Assembly: GCF_001552435.1 (NCBI RefSeq)
Contig: NZ_BCRE01000050.1
Coordinates: 1-40,861 of the forward strand
Length of the DNA stretch: 40,861 bases
Source of the DNA: Kribbia dieselivorans NBRC 106261
Lineage (GTDB): Bacteria > Actinomycetota > Actinomycetes > Actinomycetales > Dermatophilaceae
Direction: 5' to 3'
In this document: positions 23,788 through 30,565 of the stretch, piece after piece
How positions within the stretch are numbered: the stretch's first letter is position 1
Layout: every line of letters begins with the position of its first letter
Program-made: the position numbers and the translations under genes
Notes under the pieces: generated by a model
What the model saw: the letters and a program-made list of their open reading frames with translations, nothing else
What the model was told of the DNA's origin: nothing
Database searches by the model: none

Positions 23788-24699
23788 TCACGGAGCGGCC
23801 AGGCCGTTCTTGAACTCGACGTGCACGTGACTCTTCTCGTCGAACACCAGCGTCGCCCCCAGTCCGCTGCACAGCGACTTGATGCCGTTGTTGTCGCCCT
23901 GGATGTCGAGGGCGTAGCCGGAGCCGTGCTTGCTCTTGCCCGGCGAGGCGACCGGCGCGGCCGCGAGGTCGAACATCGCCGCGCTGCGGGTGCTCTTCTT
24001 CTTGAGGTCGGCCCTTTGGGTCACGCGGCCGAACGTCTCCTTGCCGGAGCGCAGCACCTGATAGCGCCGTAGCGCGTCCTCGGCGCTCGAATTGTCCACG
24101 GGTTTGCCGACCGGGCTCGAGGTATATCCGCAGGACGGTGTGGGCGCGCAGCCGCGCAGGCTCGACGCGAGATTCTGCAGGTCCGTCTGATCGGCCCGGT
24201 CCAGCGACAACGTGAGCGAGTGTTCGGTCATGGTCAACAGATACTCCCAGTGGTAGTTGACCTTCCAGAACTGGTCCGAATCCGACAGGAACCCGCCGAT
24301 GATCTTCGCCCGCAGCGAGCCGAAGCGCGGAATCAAATGGTCGATCAATCGGGTGGTCACCGCCGTCTCCTGGACGCGCGGGTCCACCCGCTCGGCGCGC
24401 AATTGCCGGTCGGCCGCACGGGTCTCCGGGCTCTGACCCGTGCCCCGCTCGCCGCTGCCGGTGTCCAGGCGCCGCATGGTGCGCCCGCCCGGGTCGACGC
24501 GCCCGTCGGGGTTGGCGATTCCCACGTTGCGGGTTTGGAAGTGCCGGATCGATTCGATCGTGCGCGGACCGCACCGACCGTCGACCGCGAGTGCCGTCAG
24601 TGGCGTCAGGTCGAACCGGTTCAACGCCTTCTGGACAATGCGGACGTCGGGCTCGGCGTTGTCGCCACCCTGGCCCACGGATCCTTGAATATCGCTCAT
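23788..24699 (-). CDS. Peptidoglycan-binding/M15-like peptidase protein (303 aa)
   Basis: The N-terminal 80 residues look like a PG_binding_1 domain (VRIVQKALNRFDLTPLTALA; VDGRCGPRTIESIRHFQTRN). The C-terminal 60 resemble the zinc site of the M15/VanY fold: SKHGSGYALDIQGDNNG supplies H and D, and SHVHVEFKNG supplies the last His. The helical middle (WEYLLTMTEHSLTLSLDRAD) is unfamiliar. There is no signal peptide, so delivery by another route, such as lysis or the neighbouring particle, would be needed to reach the wall; that is inference. A catalytic Glu is not obvious before the last His motif, so activity is uncertain. AAGGGGA precedes ATG 24699. It is divergent from the DUF2589 cluster. 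Confidence 0.75.
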   Translation of the reverse strand: MSDIQGSVGQGGDNAEPDVRIVQKALNRFDLTPLTALAVDGRCGPRTIESIRHFQTRNVGIANPDGRVDPGGRTMRRLDTGSGERGTGQSPETRAADRQLRAERVDPRVQETAVTTRLIDHLIPRFGSLRAKIIGGFLSDSDQFWKVNYHWEYLLTMTEHSLTLSLDRADQTDLQNLASSLRGCAPTPSCGYTSSPVGKPVDNSSAEDALRRYQVLRSGKETFGRVTQRADLKKKSTRSAAMFDLAAAPVASPGKSKHGSGYALDIQGDNNGIKSLCSGLGATLVFDEKSHVHVEFKNGLAAP

Positions 24700-24794
24700 C
24701 TGAGTCCCCTTACTCAAACACTGAACGGCCCCCTGCCGTACCGTCGATTGTTGCAGGGTGATCTGCAAACGGGAATCCATTCTTGGGGGAAATC

Positions 24795-25688
24795 ATGGCC
24801 AGTGAACCGGGACGCGAACTTTCATCCATCGACTTCCGCTCGATGCTCGGCGGGCCGCTCATCGCCGTCGTCGACGCGCAGGCCCAAGCCGCGATGAGTT
24901 CGGTCAACTTCATCAAGTCGGTCGGCTTCAAGCCGGGCAACAGCGACGACCCGACCAAGGCCCAGACCGGCGAGCCGATCTACGTCTCCTTCAAGTACCC
25001 GAAGGAAGTCGCGCCCTACCAGCCGGCCGTGCCCGCGCGGGTCACCGGGATCACGGTCACCGACGGTGGTAGCGGTTACACCAGCCCACCGGCGGTGACG
25101 ATCAGCGGTGGTGGCGGCAGTGGCATGACCGCGACCGCCGCGCTCGGCGCCGGTGGCGCCGTCACGTCGATCAGCATCACGAACGCCGGCGCCGGTTACA
25201 CGTCGGCCCCGAGCATCAGCGTCGGCGCGGCCCCGGCCGGTGGTGACAACGCAACCGCGACGGCCGAGTTCCAGGCGGCGGTGGCGGCCCAGGCGGCGCA
25301 GTTCCAGACCATGAACCTCGAGGTCCCGATTTTGACGATGCTCCCGATCCCGTTCATCCGCATCGAGGAGACGACGATCGACTTCAACGCCAAGATCAAC
25401 TCGGTCGAGGAGACGAAGACCGACGAGACCTTCAAGTTCGGAGCGTCGTTGGACGCCACGGTCAAGTACCCGCCGCTCTTCGCCGTCGCGACGGTCAACC
25501 TCAAGGTCGCCACGTCGTACCAGAAGAACACCCAGACGGGCACCAAGGTCGACCGCACCTACTCCATGGCTGTGCACATCCGCGCGACCCAGGACGAGAT
25601 GCCGGCCGGCATGGAGAAGCTCCTCGGCATTCTCGAGGACGCGATCAAGGCCCAACCCACGAAGGCTCCGGCCGCCGTCGAGGCCTGA
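24795..25688 (+). CDS. DUF2589-family protein with inserted Gly-rich beta repeats (297 aa)
   Basis: It starts with the DUF2589 signature (DFRSMLGGPLIAVVDAQAQA ... SVNFIKSVGF). The family resumes in the second half (LEVPILTMLPIPFIRIEETT, then IDFNAKINSVE and TSYQKNTQTGTKVDRTYSMA). Between them, at about residues 80-150, lies a foreign-looking pair of repeats: VTDGGSGYTSPPAVTISGGG and ITNAGAGYTSAPSISVG. Such GSGYT-PP units occur in phage structural proteins. The family's function is unknown to me. The strand-rich, Cys-free character and the downstream helical proteins would suit a structural or pore-like assembly. ATG 24795 follows GGGGGA by 5-6 bases. It is first of a probable five-gene operon. 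Confidence 0.85.
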   Translation: MASEPGRELSSIDFRSMLGGPLIAVVDAQAQAAMSSVNFIKSVGFKPGNSDDPTKAQTGEPIYVSFKYPKEVAPYQPAVPARVTGITVTDGGSGYTSPPAVTISGGGGSGMTATAALGAGGAVTSISITNAGAGYTSAPSISVGAAPAGGDNATATAEFQAAVAAQAAQFQTMNLEVPILTMLPIPFIRIEETTIDFNAKINSVEETKTDETFKFGASLDATVKYPPLFAVATVNLKVATSYQKNTQTGTKVDRTYSMAVHIRATQDEMPAGMEKLLGILEDAIKAQPTKAPAAVEA

Positions 25689-25716
25689 CCGACGCACACG
25701 AGACCGGGGGACCGAC

Positions 25717-26400
25717 ATGGCCACGTTCGGAGAAGTGATTGGATCGCTGATGTCCGCCGTCGCGCAGGCGCGGGCCAGCGCCGACCTCGAGGCGGTCAGG
25801 ATCGCGCAGGCCTACAGCGCCGATCCGCTTCTGAAACACCTGTCGGTCCCTCGGGTGCGGTTGCCCGAGGTCACGGTCGACCTACCCATGCTCATCACCG
25901 ACATCGGTGTCGGGGACGGGAAGTCGATGGGTTGGGCGATGGAGAAGCCGACGCGCACCGAGGTCAACAAGGCCGTGCGCGTTGCGCTGACGGAGTCGAA
26001 ACTGCGGCTGCCCGTCGCCGAGGGCGATGCCGTTGTGGCCGCGGCCGTCGACGAGGTGAGCGCGGCCTTCGCCGAGGGTGACCCGACACTGTTGACCCCC
26101 GAGGATGTCGCCCGCCGTGCCTCGGAGGCGGCCGTGACCAAGGCCGCCGAGACGAAGAAGGGCGCGAGCCTGGGGCCGGAGTTGATGGGCTTTCCGAAGC
26201 TGGCGGCGTCGTCGCTGCACGAGTTGTTGCGCCGCAAGCGCGTGCCCATGCCAGCGGTCAACGTCGTCGTGCAGTCGGCCGCGATCAAGGAGCAGGCGAA
26301 TACGGCCAACGTCGTGCACATTCGGCTCAACATCACCGAGGACGCGTTCGAGATCACCGAGGAGCCCGATGGCCCGGGCTTCCGACTGACCCCGGAGTGA
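25717..26400 (+). CDS. DUF2589-associated protein (227 aa)
   Basis: This is a soluble protein of the DUF2589 gene neighbourhood. The N-terminus (MATFGEVIGSLMSAVAQARA) echoes the helix plus VPRVRLPEVTVDLPMLI strand layout of DUF2589 proteins, so it may be a divergent paralogue. The middle is helical and Ala/Glu-rich, and the C-terminus ends in short strands (VVHIRLNITEDAFEITEEPD). No catalytic motif, signal peptide or membrane segment is visible. GGGGGGACC precedes ATG 25717, 28 bases after the DUF2589 stop. Its stop overlaps or nearly touches the next start. Confidence 0.7.
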   Translation: MATFGEVIGSLMSAVAQARASADLEAVRIAQAYSADPLLKHLSVPRVRLPEVTVDLPMLITDIGVGDGKSMGWAMEKPTRTEVNKAVRVALTESKLRLPVAEGDAVVAAAVDEVSAAFAEGDPTLLTPEDVARRASEAAVTKAAETKKGASLGPELMGFPKLAASSLHELLRRKRVPMPAVNVVVQSAAIKEQANTANVVHIRLNITEDAFEITEEPDGPGFRLTPE

Positions 26401-26402
26401 CC

Positions 26403-26975
26403 ATGGCCCTGACCCTGCTGCAGTACGAGGAGATCGTCACGCTGTTGCAGCGCGTGCCGGGTCTGACCGACCTGCTCGACGACCGGTCGACGGTGTTCGC
26501 CGACGAGGTTCAACGGTGGCTCAAGGATTGTGAGAACGCCTTGGAGCAGAACCGGATCCCGACGGTCTCGCAGGTTGCGGCGCATCGCGCAGTGCTCATC
26601 CAGGCCGCCCGCGGAACGCGTCTGGCGGACGTCGATGTCACCGGTCGCCCCACCCCGCGCAAGGTCCGCGACGCCACCGCGACCCTGGTGCTCCGCGAGA
26701 CGACGGACCTGCTCAACACCGTCATCGCCGAGCGGCAGAGCGTCTTCCAGGAGGCCGAGCGACTCTCCCGGCAGGCGGTGTCCGTGGCGCGGGCCAAGGG
26801 GATGATGGCCGATGCCACCGACCCGACACACCTCGCCGCGGCGCTCCGGTCATTGCCGCAACGCATGGCCGCCGATCCCGACCTGGCGAGCGTCGCCGCG
26901 CACCTGCTCGCCCTCGTCGGCGCGCGCGACATCGTCATCTTCGTCGACCGTGCGTGGGAGACGCTGGAGCCGTGA
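26403..26975 (+). CDS. Helical protein of the DUF2589 cluster, unknown function (190 aa)
   Basis: This is a largely alpha-helical, soluble protein (MALTLLQYEEIVTLLQRVPG; LLNTVIAERQSVFQEAERLS; LRSLPQRMAADPDLASVAAH). I do not recognise a family, and there are no metal, nucleotide or membrane motifs. GGAG five bases ahead supports ATG 26403; GTG 26397, which overlaps the previous stop, is an alternative. Its stop shares GTGA with the next gene. Position suggests that it works with the two upstream DUF2589-type proteins. Confidence 0.75.
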   Translation: MALTLLQYEEIVTLLQRVPGLTDLLDDRSTVFADEVQRWLKDCENALEQNRIPTVSQVAAHRAVLIQAARGTRLADVDVTGRPTPRKVRDATATLVLRETTDLLNTVIAERQSVFQEAERLSRQAVSVARAKGMMADATDPTHLAAALRSLPQRMAADPDLASVAAHLLALVGARDIVIFVDRAWETLEP

Positions 26976-27322
26976 ACGCCGCACCGACCTCGAACAGGCA
27001 ACAACGGCCGGAGAATCGTGCGCGGACTCCCGCGTGGAAGCCGGCGTGGGCCGTGGTCGCCGCCGTCGTCGCGGCGCTGCTCCTGCTGTATCCGTTCATC
27101 TTCGGGATCGGCCTGATCGTCAACACCGCGATCCAGGACCCTGGTGAGTTGGGCCGTGAACTCGGTTATGCCATCGGCGGGCTCGCGGTCGTGGTCTCCG
27201 CGGTCGGGCTGCTGCCGTTGGGCTGGTTCTTCCGACGCGGCGGGGTGATCCCGTGGACTTTCGGGATGATCGTCACGGCGTTCTGGCTGTGGTATCTCGC
27301 GGTCAGCGGATTCTTCGGCTGA
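26972..27322 (+). CDS. Small two- or three-span membrane protein, tandem copy 1 (116 aa)
   Basis: An N-terminal hydrophilic segment precedes AWAVVAAVVAALLLLYPFIFG, a second segment IGGLAVVVSAVGLLPLGWFF, and a third, IPWTFGMIVTAFWLWYLAVS. The basic loop FFRRGGVIPW separates the last two. GTG 26972 overlaps the upstream stop (GTGA), so it is translated with the DUF2589 cluster. It is paralogous to the next gene. I do not recognise a family. Confidence 0.75.
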   Translation: MNAAPTSNRQQRPENRARTPAWKPAWAVVAAVVAALLLLYPFIFGIGLIVNTAIQDPGELGRELGYAIGGLAVVVSAVGLLPLGWFFRRGGVIPWTFGMIVTAFWLWYLAVSGFFG

Positions 27323-27333
27323 ATGCTGGGCCC

Positions 27334-27672
27334 ATGAACCCGTGGACGACACCGCAATGGCACGAGACGGAGGAGCGAACGGGCCGGACCGTGTGGCGAC
27401 CCTGGTGGGCCTTCGCCTTGGCCGTGGTGGCGGCGCTGCTCCTGCTGCTGCCGTTCACCGTCGGCGTCGGTGTGCTGGTGAGTATCGCCCTCAACCCCGC
27501 TCCTGGGATCGCCCGTGATGTCGCCCTGTCGATCGGGTCCCTTGCGGTCGTGGTCTCCGGGGCCGGGTTGCTGCCGCTGGGCTGGTTCTTCCGACGCGGC
27601 GGGGTGATCCCGTGGGCTCTCGGGATGACTGTCGCTGCGGCTGCCGTGGCCGTGTTCGTGTCGACCCTGTGA
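27334..27672 (+). CDS. Small membrane protein, tandem copy 2 (112 aa)
   Basis: It has the same layout as copy 1: WWAFALAVVAALLLLLPFTV, IGSLAVVVSGAGLLPLGWFF and the loop FFRRGGVIPW. Over the 3' part the two genes agree at nucleotide level in all but a few positions (27185-27270 against 27543-27628), showing a recent tandem duplication; the last helix has drifted (MTVAAAAVAVFVSTL). It starts 11 bases after copy 1 with only weak GGG upstream. A paired hairpin terminator candidate follows at 27694. Confidence 0.75.
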   Translation: MNPWTTPQWHETEERTGRTVWRPWWAFALAVVAALLLLLPFTVGVGVLVSIALNPAPGIARDVALSIGSLAVVVSGAGLLPLGWFFRRGGVIPWALGMTVAAAAVAVFVSTL

Positions 27673-27693
27673 CCCGCCGGCCTCCCGCCACGC

Positions 27694-27741
27694 GGTTCGA
27701 GGTATTACGCGGCGGGTATCCGACGCGTAATACCTCGAACC
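27694..27741. terminator. Long hairpin, family A copy 1
   Basis: GGTTCGAGGTATTACGCG (27694-27711) pairs perfectly with 27724-27741 across a 12-base loop. No T-tract follows. It lies between two convergent genes, so a bidirectional terminator is likely. The whole 48-base element recurs at 30497-30544 with two differences, both in the loop. Confidence 0.7.
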
Positions 27742-27776
27742 AGGTGGGGGCGGGGCGGACCCGGGTGGGGGCGGCC

Positions 27777-29465
27777 TCAGCCGCGCGACCCCCACCGGAA
27801 CAGTCGCACCGCGAGCGCGGACGCCACGACGCCCCAGACCACCAGCACTGCGACGTGCCACCAGGTGCCCACGTCACCCGTGCCGGTGAGCACGTCGGAG
27901 AGCGAGTGCTGCAGGTGCAACAGCGGGAAGATCGCACCGACGCGGTCCATCCAGTCCGGCGCCTCGGCGACGAAGACGTCGGAGAAGAACGCCACCGGCA
28001 GCAGGATCGCCAGCGACAGCGCGGTGAACGCCTTGGTGCTCGACACCCGCGCCGCCAGGAGGAATCCGCACGCGGCGATGACCACCGCGCCGAGGATGAC
28101 CAGCCCGGCCGTCAGCACGACCTTGACCACCGTCACGTCGACGCCGTACGCCACCGCCCCGAACCCGACCACGAGCACGGCGACGACCAGGCTGAGCACG
28201 ACGCCGGCGATGACCCGCCCGGTCAGATACGTCGCGGGTCGCAACGGAGTGCCGCGCAACCGCTTGAGCACACCGCGCTCCCGCGCCCGCACGACCAGTT
28301 CGGGCACGGTCGAGAACATCGTGTACGCCACGCCCCACGCGGTCATGCTCGCCATGAGCAGCGTGGGCAGCGGAATGCCGTCGGGGGTGCTCCAGTCTCG
28401 ATTCGGGCCAGCCATGAGGGCATACAGCCCCAGCGGCATGACGATCGCGAAGAACAACCCGACCGGGTCGCGCCACAGCGATGTCAGGGCCGCCCGCACC
28501 TGGCCACCGAGCAGCGCACCATCGCTGGGGCGACCGGCGACCGTGGCGACGGGCATCGCGGTGGTGGTCGACGACGCTCCGGCATGCATGGCCGGAGTCT
28601 CGTGACCCGCCTCGCCCTCGACGGTGCCTTTCGCTCGGCGAGACCGAAAGACCCGCTCGCGATCCGGCCATCCCCACACCGCGACCAGTGCGGCGAGGAC
28701 CAGCCAGATGAGCAGCACGGCGATCGCGCGGCCATCCCAGCCCGACCCGGTCAGGTAGGGGTTGAACTGGTCCTGCAGGGCACTCGAGACGGGCTTGACC
28801 GGCAGGAGATCGGCCGTGCGCGTGATGACCAGTGGGAACGATCCTCCGATCGTGAACAACTCGGAGATGAACGCGAGGATGAGCACACCGCCGATCGAAA
28901 CGGCCTGCGCCACAACAGTGCTCCGGGCCAGCGTCGAGATCGCCAAGCCGATGGCGATGTAGCACGCGATGGCGAGAACGAGCGTGACGATCGAGGCGAA
29001 CAGGGTGCGCCAGATGATCTGCACGTCGTAGGCGAGCACGGCCACGGCCCACGCCAGCGCGACGGCGACGATGGCGAGTGCGGCCGCCGCCAATCCGCGC
29101 CCGAGCAGGTAGGCCCAACTCGGCAGCGGAGTGCCGCGCAGGCGTTTGAGCACACCCGATTGGCGGGCGTCGGTGATGCTGATCGCCACCGTGGGCAGGC
29201 TCGCGAGGATCGCGCCCATGACGATCGCGGTCGGAGCGGCGAACTGCATGACCCGTAGGCCGGTGGACTCGTCGTAGATCTCGTTGCCGGCGATGGCCCC
29301 GATGACGAACAGCCACAGCAGGGGTAGCAGCAGGCTGACGAGGAGCACGGTGCGCGAGCGCCAGGATTCGAGCGCGGCGTGGGCGGTCGGGCCGCGAACC
29401 AACTCGACCGCACGGGGCCGGTCGGCGTGGGTGTGTGTGCGTGCGCGGGGTGCGGTGGTGGTCAT
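27777..29465 (-). CDS. ABC-2 type exporter permease, internally duplicated (562 aa)
   Basis: This is the membrane part of a drug/lipid-type ABC exporter. Two ABC2-membrane halves are fused in one chain: each has about six spans and the same cytoplasmic coupling motif, SGVLKRLRGTPLPSWAYL near residue 102 and RGVLKRLRGTPLRPATYL near residue 390. A hydrophilic linker lies between them at about residues 270-320. The fusion would supply both halves of the transporter in one subunit. ATG 29465 overlaps the ATPase stop (ATGA). With the ATPase frameshifted, the exporter may be inactive. Confidence 0.9.
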   Translation of the reverse strand: MTTTAPRARTHTHADRPRAVELVRGPTAHAALESWRSRTVLLVSLLLPLLWLFVIGAIAGNEIYDESTGLRVMQFAAPTAIVMGAILASLPTVAISITDARQSGVLKRLRGTPLPSWAYLLGRGLAAAALAIVAVALAWAVAVLAYDVQIIWRTLFASIVTLVLAIACYIAIGLAISTLARSTVVAQAVSIGGVLILAFISELFTIGGSFPLVITRTADLLPVKPVSSALQDQFNPYLTGSGWDGRAIAVLLIWLVLAALVAVWGWPDRERVFRSRRAKGTVEGEAGHETPAMHAGASSTTTAMPVATVAGRPSDGALLGGQVRAALTSLWRDPVGLFFAIVMPLGLYALMAGPNRDWSTPDGIPLPTLLMASMTAWGVAYTMFSTVPELVVRARERGVLKRLRGTPLRPATYLTGRVIAGVVLSLVVAVLVVGFGAVAYGVDVTVVKVVLTAGLVILGAVVIAACGFLLAARVSSTKAFTALSLAILLPVAFFSDVFVAEAPDWMDRVGAIFPLLHLQHSLSDVLTGTGDVGTWWHVAVLVVWGVVASALAVRLFRWGSRG

Positions 29466-30357
29466 CGCGGGTCGTCCTCGCCGATGAGGAAGAGGTAGAC
29501 GTCCTCCAGCGTGGGGCGGCGGACGGTCAGGGAGGGGAACTCGAGCCGACGCTCGCTCGCCCAGGACGTCAGCGTGTGCAGGAGCGCGGTGGGGTGCGGC
29601 GTCGACAGTCGCCAGCCGCCGCCCTCGGGCTCGACGTCGACGGGCAGTGGTGGCAGGTCGGTGAGCGTGGTGCCGTCGGGTAGGCGGAACGTCACCACCG
29701 AGGTCTGGTGTTGAGCGGCCAGCTGCGCCGGGGTGCCGAGGGCGACGAGCCGGCCGCGCACGATGATCGCGACCCGGTCGGCCAACTGCTCGGCCTCGTC
29801 GAGGTAATGCGTCGTCAGCACGACGGTCTTGCCCATCTCGCGCAGGCCCTCGACGAGGCTCCAGGCGCGGCGGCGGGCCGACGGGTCGAACCCCGTCGTC
29901 GGTTCGTCGAGGAACACCAGATCTGGATCACCGACCAACCCGAGGGCCAGATCGAGGCGACGCCGCTGTCCTCCGGAAAGTGTCTTGACCCGGGCGGTGG
30001 CTTTCTCCGACAGGCCGACCCGGTCGATGACCTCGTCGGCGTCGAGCCGGCGTGGGTAGAGGCCGCGGTACATGCGGACGAGTTCGATGACGGTGAAGTC
30101 GTCGTCGAACCCGGCCTCCTGCAGGACGATGCCGATGCGTTCGCGGTAGTCTCGCCCGCCCGTCTGCGGGTCGAAGCCGAGGACGTCGACGTCGCCGCCG
30201 GAGCGCCCTCGAGGATCTCGACCGTGGTCGTCTTGCCGGCGCCGTTCGGCCCGAGCAGGGCGACGATCTCGCCGTGGTCGATCGTGAAGGAGAGGTCGTC
30301 GACGGCGACCAGATCTGCATAGGTCTTGCGCAGGCGCTCGACGGTGATGGCGACCAT
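29462..30357 (-). pseudogene. ABC transporter ATPase, frameshifted near 30205
   Basis: This is the ATPase partner of the duplicated permease. One frame carries [20 protein letters not shown] and Walker [19 protein letters not shown]; it then fails. The rest continues in the next frame ([20 protein letters not shown], signature [15 protein letters not shown], Walker [14 protein letters not shown], switch His in [20 protein letters not shown]). Adding one base at about 30203-30208 restores a 298-residue protein; loss of four bases would also fit. ATG 30357 is chosen for family alignment, with ATG 30375 as an alternative. Either this is a recent inactivating mutation or a one-base sequence error in a GC run. 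Confidence 0.85.
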
Positions 30358-30496
30358 CTGGCCCACACCTCCCATCGTGTCGGCGGGGTTCCCAGATGTC
30401 TCCAGCCTTGCAGTTGTGGTTCGGCGGGGCAGGTGGTGCGCGAAACCGCCCCGGTGAGGGTGGTCACACAGGCACCCACCGGTCGCTCCTCCCACC

Positions 30497-30544
30497 GGTT
30501 CGAGGTATTACGCGGCGGATACCCGACGCGTAATACCTCGAACC
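30497..30544. terminator. Long hairpin, family A copy 2
   Basis: The arms are the same 18 bases as in copy 1 (30497-30514 with 30527-30544), around GCGGATACCCGA. It sits just past the stop of the CARDB gene and ahead of the ABC operon on the same strand, as a terminator would. No T-tract is present. Copies 1 and 2 exactly bracket the ABC operon. Confidence 0.7.
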
Positions 30545-30565
30545 AGGAGGGGGTGGGGGTGGGGC

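Noticed and set aside
27694-27741. GGTTCGA hairpin considered as a tRNA fragment or tRNA attachment site
   Set aside because: Only the GGTTCGA T-arm-like string matches; there is no acceptor or anticodon arm and the structure is one long symmetric stem.
27612-29258. 548-codon plus-strand frame opposite the ABC permease
   Set aside because: It reads as Arg/Asp/His-rich sequence typical of the complement of a membrane protein gene, and it also crosses the hairpin at 27694.
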